Assembly (NCBI GenBank): GCA_963930655.1
Contig: OZ005602.1
Coordinates: forward strand, 23,883,840-23,947,839
Origin: Myrica gale
Taxonomy: Eukaryota; Streptophyta; Magnoliopsida; Fagales; Myricaceae
Direction: 5' to 3'
Length of the DNA: 64,000 nucleotides
Below, piece by piece: positions 59,255 through 64,000 of this stretch. Positions within the stretch are counted from its first letter, which is position 1. Every line of letters begins with the position of its first letter. Made by a program: the position numbers and the translations under genes. A model generated the notes under the pieces. The model had not been told where the DNA came from, searched no databases, and saw only the letters and a list, made by a program, of their open reading frames with translations.

Positions 59255-60843
59255 TTTATTTTAATTGTTACATGTTTTTTTAAATATTCTTTTTTTTCGA
59301 ACACTCTTTGTTTCCATACATGACTAATAACCCTACACAACTGATGTATATTATCTCGGTTTCCAACACGGATAACGTGACTCTTTACATGAACGATTAG
59401 AGGGAGATATTGTTTTTCATTTGAATTGTTACAATATGAGTATTAGAGTATATGTTCCATTATTCTATAGTTTAGACTTTAGGTGTTAATATATTATTTT
59501 TTGCTTTTAAAGAAAGTGCCCATAATATTAGATTAATAATTGTTCAACTTAGAATCTTTTGATAATGAGATTGATTGGTAATTAATAATTTGGATTTTGG
59601 GGTGTTGTATTTTGTTCTTTATTTACTATAAGTATGCAATAAACATAAATAATTATTTTTTGGATTTGGATTTTTTTAATGATGGACATGGTGTTGTGCA
59701 CATATTTCATAATTTTCATTATTTTGTAAAATTGATCATTTTGATATGGTGATGTTTCATTGTTTTGGAAAATGGAAAGTAACAATTAGGTGTTATGTTA
59801 TGCATTAGTTAAAATTTAAATTAGTTTAGTCATTAGTTATTAATCTTTTGTAGTTGGTCATTACTTATTATGAGCATAAATAAAAAGGTCATACAAAACT
59901 AACACTACCATGATTATATATGATAGTCATTTTTTGATTAAATGACTGTAATATTTTATTCCATTCAATTCAATTATCCAATTTGTAATATATGTAGATT
60001 TTTTTTTTCAGAATGTAAATTTATATTATTTGTAGATTGTATTTATATGTTTATTTGTAATTTGTAAATTTATAATTTATAATTTTGTATCATTTTTCTT
60101 ATGAATTTATTAATTTAATACAATCTTCAATTATAGAATTGTAATATGTAAATGAATAAAAAGTATTGATTTAATGCAATCTTCAATTATAGAATTGTAA
60201 TATGTAAATAAATAAAAAGTATTAGATCCAGTATCCAACTAAATTTTGCCATTTTGGATCCAATATCCATTTTTAAAAACCCGATCGTGGAAGCCTAAGA
60301 CCAAATTATGTAATAACTAATAAGTCCAAAAAATTAAGCTCAAAAAATTAAAATTTTAAGCCCAAAACCAGCCCATAATCACTGCGGGATCCGGTTATTA
60401 CCCATACCGGAGCCAGAATTTAACCGGCAATACCAGTACCCGCCCCGTCAAAGGTCACGAATTTTAAGGAAAATAAACTAGAGAGAGAGACTAGTTCCTA
60501 GCTGTATATGTTTACCTAATTTTTCTGTTCCTTTTTTTTTCTTTCGTTTTCTTTCATGGCTGGAAGAGAAAAGTAGAACCTAATCTTTAACATCGGTTTC
60601 AAACAGACATTTTATTCTAAAACAGCACATTCTAAATACATATGAACATGAAGTACTAAATATATCTAGAATTTTACTCCAAAGACGACCTTCTAGCATA
60701 CCCAAATTTCGTACCATGGTTACCACAAATGGGAACCAATCTGGTCATCGAAATACGCATTTGCATTTATTGTCTGATCCTCAAACTTATCTATCCTTCT
60801 TCTCATCGAAGCATTGTCAAATTCTTCTGGTTTGATGTCCTTG
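59255..60843. other. hAT right arm and WNK downstream region
   Basis: AT-rich sequence forms the right arm of the Ac-type element. It includes a directly repeated CAATCTTCAATTATAGAATT unit near 60121 and 60178. The WNK 3' flank follows from about 60451. No further gene was seen. Confidence 0.45.
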
Positions 60844-63800
60844 CTATGGTGGTCGTGACTCCTTTCTAGAAATCTCGCATGGTGCTTGAAATCCGATATT
60901 TTCCACAGCTCCAACTGTATTAAACATTCGTCGCCTGCTCAGCTCCTCCTCCAATGACCTGTGCAGAAATTGGCTTCGTAGATCTAGCAGTGAATTGTTT
61001 CTCGATAATCTCCTGTTGTCCACCATCCCCTTACCTCTAGAAATAGAAGCTCCATTTGAACCTTGTGAAACCTTGCACTGCCCCATCCTATGGCCTTCCA
61101 CACTACATAACCTTGTGCAGTTATGATTCTTTGTGATGGTATATCGATCTCCTATAGGACTTGTGAGGGGCTCATGCTCATTGCCAGAGAAGTAATTCAC
61201 GTTTGAATATGTTCCTGAGTGTGAAGAGCTTTGAGAGCTTGTCTCATCAAGGAAATTATCTGCAGCAGCAATTGCTTATAATTGACATTGAGATTTCAAA
61301 TTTTTCAAATTGAACTTTGCCTAACCCTGCTGGGTTTAACTAGGAAAATGTAGCCCAACTTACTAGGACTCGATTAGAAAAACATTATACCTAAGTATGT
61401 GCAATCAGATTATAGGGTAGGGCAAGCAAGTGGGCTGGCTAGCCTAAGCTTCACTAACCAAACTCGATGCTCAAAGATAATATATGCCTATAAATACTAT
61501 CAAGGCCTTAAAGTTTGAGTTTGGACAGGTTTGGGCCTAACAGCCTGAGAATGGCTTGGAGACATCTAACAAGCTTTTCACATGAACTCATGGAATTGAT
61601 CAGAAGTATTCCTGCTTATATACCATCACTGCAACGCATGGTATAATGTTTTTTGTAAGTGCAAAATAAATTAAGCCCTTGCAATTGTTCATTTGATGAT
61701 TGCTGAAGACTCCCTATTTCTATTTCCATCATGTACTCCACGACAACAGGGCATAACAGCACTCTCCCTTAAACCCTGGCCAAGAGATAACCCAGGGAGC
61801 CTCCAAATCGAGCAGTGGTTTATTTTAATTCTGGCGTGCATCAGGTGATAAAGATGGGTAGAATAACTGCTTCGAAATAACTAAAGAGCCATACCTTGGA
61901 GACAACCTCGATGGTCTGCCATTGCCTCAATTTTATTCAAGCCCAATGCCGACACTTCAGATGATGAAAAGGAGGAGAACGAGTGAAGAGGATGATGAGG
62001 CCCATCATCGTCATCGTCATCTTGATAGTTGAACGTATGGTAGGTTTCAGAATGAGACGGGTCCCCTCTTCTCCAGTGAGGTACTAATTCAGAAATCTCT
62101 CCTTCAATCATGTCAGAAATTTCAAATGGTTCCCAATCTGCGATCTCCAACTCCTTTACCATTTCCATTGCAACATCAATTGGAGTGTCATTCAGAATGT
62201 CAAAAGGAAAGAATATGTTCCTCGTAGAACCTGCAGTAAAATACAGTTAAAAAGCTCCCTCTTTACTTGGCCAATAGTGGGCAAAGTTCACAGCAGGTGT
62301 AGAAAGGTCCAGATGACTTTTAAATCATTTGGTTACATAATATATTATAACGAGGCCTCATCTCCTCTGTTTTTTGCATTATTCTTGGATGTTCCAGCAA
62401 AAACGTTCCATAGAAACAATTGCATTTCAAGAGCTAAATGATTACCATCTTTATCAGCAATCTGCACTTTGAGAAAGATAGTATCATCATCAGGATTGAG
62501 CTTCCCTGTGATTGTCATGTTGGTCCTGTGTGGGTCAGGGCTGGATTGTAGTTTTTCAATTTCCCTCTTATTTAAAAATGGCTTCTGACTTTCAAGCTTT
62601 CTCATAGGCAGGTGTTCATCTTCATCAGATGCGAGAAAAGGGTCAAGGAGCAATTCTTTTGCTGATAATCTTTTTGAAGCAACTACTAAGCATTTTCCAA
62701 TGAACCGCTGTGCTTCCAAGTCTTCGATCCGATAGAATGCTCCTGGCAGTTTCCCCTAATCAAAGAAGATGGAATGTGGCTAAGACACTGGTTTTACCAA
62801 CATCAATGAACTGACATCAAAACTGACAGTACCGATGTCACTTTCTTGTAGATTTGTGCAGGGTTGGCACATTCGCTATAGGGATATTCGGATGTAAACA
62901 TCTCCAAAACACACAAACCAAATGAGTAAACATCAACGAGTTCATTGTAATCTTCTTCATATAATTCTGGTGCCATGAACTCAGGGGTCCCTAAAACAAG
63001 GGTAAAAAGCTAAATTAGAAGATTTAGAGATGAGTGCTTGCACGATTCATGTACTAATGGTAAAGAAATAAGTACCTATCACACTGTGGGCGGATTGAGA
63101 TCCACGAAGAATTGCTGCAAGACCTAGATCACCAATCTTGACTTGTCCAAGATGGCCGTTGACAAATATGTTATCACACTTAAGGTCTCTATGAATTACT
63201 TGAGGGTCATGGCTGTGAAGATAAATGAGGCCCCGCAAGATTTGGCGGGCCCATCCCTTAATGGCCCGGATGTTTACTTTCTTATATTTCTTCCTGTATC
63301 TGCATCACCCAAGGATGCTGTAAGTCATTCCATCATGCATTCATATCAGTCAAAATAGAGAACTAGCTCTTGTACTTCAAGACAATACTCAGAAGTATCG
63401 TTCCCCAATTAAAAGATCCACTGAGCTTGCCTGATTGTGTTTTTTCATCAGACTATATGGAGCATGTACTTTATAATGGTGAAATTACAGTGAAGAGTTT
63501 TCAATCCTACTCACTAATATATATATATATAAATCCACTTCATTACCATACTTTTGTTATAAATATGATATCACAATGTTTAAGCCATAGACAGGTTAAC
63601 TTTCTGCAAGTTTTCTTTTTGCCAATGCTGCAGCACTAGATTAGGAAATGTAACACAAAATTCCACATCTCTTTTCTAGATTCTATGCTAAAGTAGTTAA
63701 AAATCTGATAAAAAAGAGGAGTGCTGTTCTAATGTTTTCGGAAATAAGCTTGGCTAGTTCTGAGGGTCCATATCCAGGGATGAGAGCAGTTGGAAAAATT

Positions 63801-64000
63801 ACAGTTGGAAAAAGAAATTACTCTCTGAGCGTCCCTGAAGTAAACAATTCAGTAATGAAGTTGAAGGTCTTCTTATCAACATCAATCCAGGATGTGTAGA
63901 AGTGAATGATGGAGTCATGTTTGAGGGTGCTGAGGAGGTGAACCTCTGAATACAACCGCTGCAAATCATCTGGTGAGCGAAGCACCTCATTCAATTTTAC
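60844..64000 (-). CDS. WNK4: WNK4-type protein kinase (5' end outside window)
   Basis: Six exons are visible on the minus strand: 64000-63822 (partial), 63299-63076, 62990-62833, 62755-62446, 62230-61895 and 61259-60844. All junctions are GT-AG and in phase, giving 540 residues to the stop. The kinase part runs from [20 protein letters not shown] through [12 protein letters not shown], the WNK-type DLGLA in place of [15 protein letters not shown] and the C-lobe. After it come an OSR1_C-like (PF2-type) domain ([58 protein letters not shown]) and an acidic DDDDDD stretch. The C-terminus is conserved ([20 protein letters not shown]). WNKs lack the usual subdomain II lysine; that region lies beyond the window. 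Plant WNKs act in flowering time, the clock and osmotic signalling. The C-terminal pattern fits WNK4 better than other members; WNK5 is the alternative. Confidence 0.92.

Larger units (their letters stand above)
55141..60450 (+). mobile_element. Decayed Ac-type hAT transposon
   Basis: The left end reads TAGGGGTGGTCAAAACTTTC, with a nearby AAATTTTGGTTCTGGTACC motif. The right end, near 60450, reads CCAGTACCCGCCCCGTCA, with GGAGCCAGAATTT mirrored just inside. Between them is a degenerate transposase (56693-59254). The leader region 55380-55720 is CT-rich. I could not find a matching 8-bp target duplication, so the right boundary is approximate. A hAT MITE is nested at 57677-58031. Confidence 0.65.

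Overview
The window is nuclear DNA from a flowering plant, most likely a eudicot and possibly a woody rosid. It is AT-rich, with small intron-containing genes and GT-AG introns. Its families are plant-specific (CIPK, OVATE/OFP, EPFL, DUF641, plant WNK), and its mobile DNA is typical of plants (hAT, Mutator-type MITEs, TRIM, LINE tails). The species cannot be read from the sequence.

Genes, left to right: an SLX1-like GIY-YIG endonuclease (3276-5243, -); an 83-residue single-anchor membrane protein (8811-9186, -); an EngB/YihA-type GTPase gene that is frameshifted and lacks its 3' exons (12333-14760, -); a single-exon CBL-interacting protein kinase, CIPK11-like (19762-21057, -); an EPFL6/CHALLAH-type secreted peptide (30196-31987, -); a DUF641 (GIL1/IRKI-like) protein (40654-42036, +); OFP17 (42688-43242, -); a second OVATE protein of the OFP1/2/3 type (46889-48043, +); and the 3' six exons of a WNK4-type kinase running off the right edge (60844-64000, -). 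From memory, Arabidopsis carries these same families in two separate blocks, At2g30350-At2g30400 and At5g58350-At5g58380. The window interleaves them, so it looks like the undivided ancestral arrangement. The genes are not an operon. They act in DNA repair, calcium/ion signalling, stomatal and organ patterning, and kinase signalling.

Mobile DNA fills the gaps. Two hAT-Tip100-type elements have perfect 8-bp target duplications and nearly identical left ends. One (24284-26415) carries a fragment of a host sugar-phosphate/glycerol-3-phosphate transporter gene (Pack-hAT); the other (51584-53698) carries the 3' part of a transposase. A decayed Ac-type hAT (about 55141-60450) is interrupted inside its transposase by a 355-bp hAT MITE with a perfect 8-bp duplication. 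At least four families of fold-back elements show 9-bp duplications (Mutator-like). A complete 734-bp TRIM (34067-34800) has a repeat-filled interior. Five short 5'-truncated LINE tails are present, three with 11-20 bp duplications. A 5S-rRNA-derived retrocopy sits in one arm of a diverged tandem duplication whose other arm keeps the empty site. The longest stretches without a gene are 21.1-30.2 kb, 32-40.6 kb and 48-60.8 kb.
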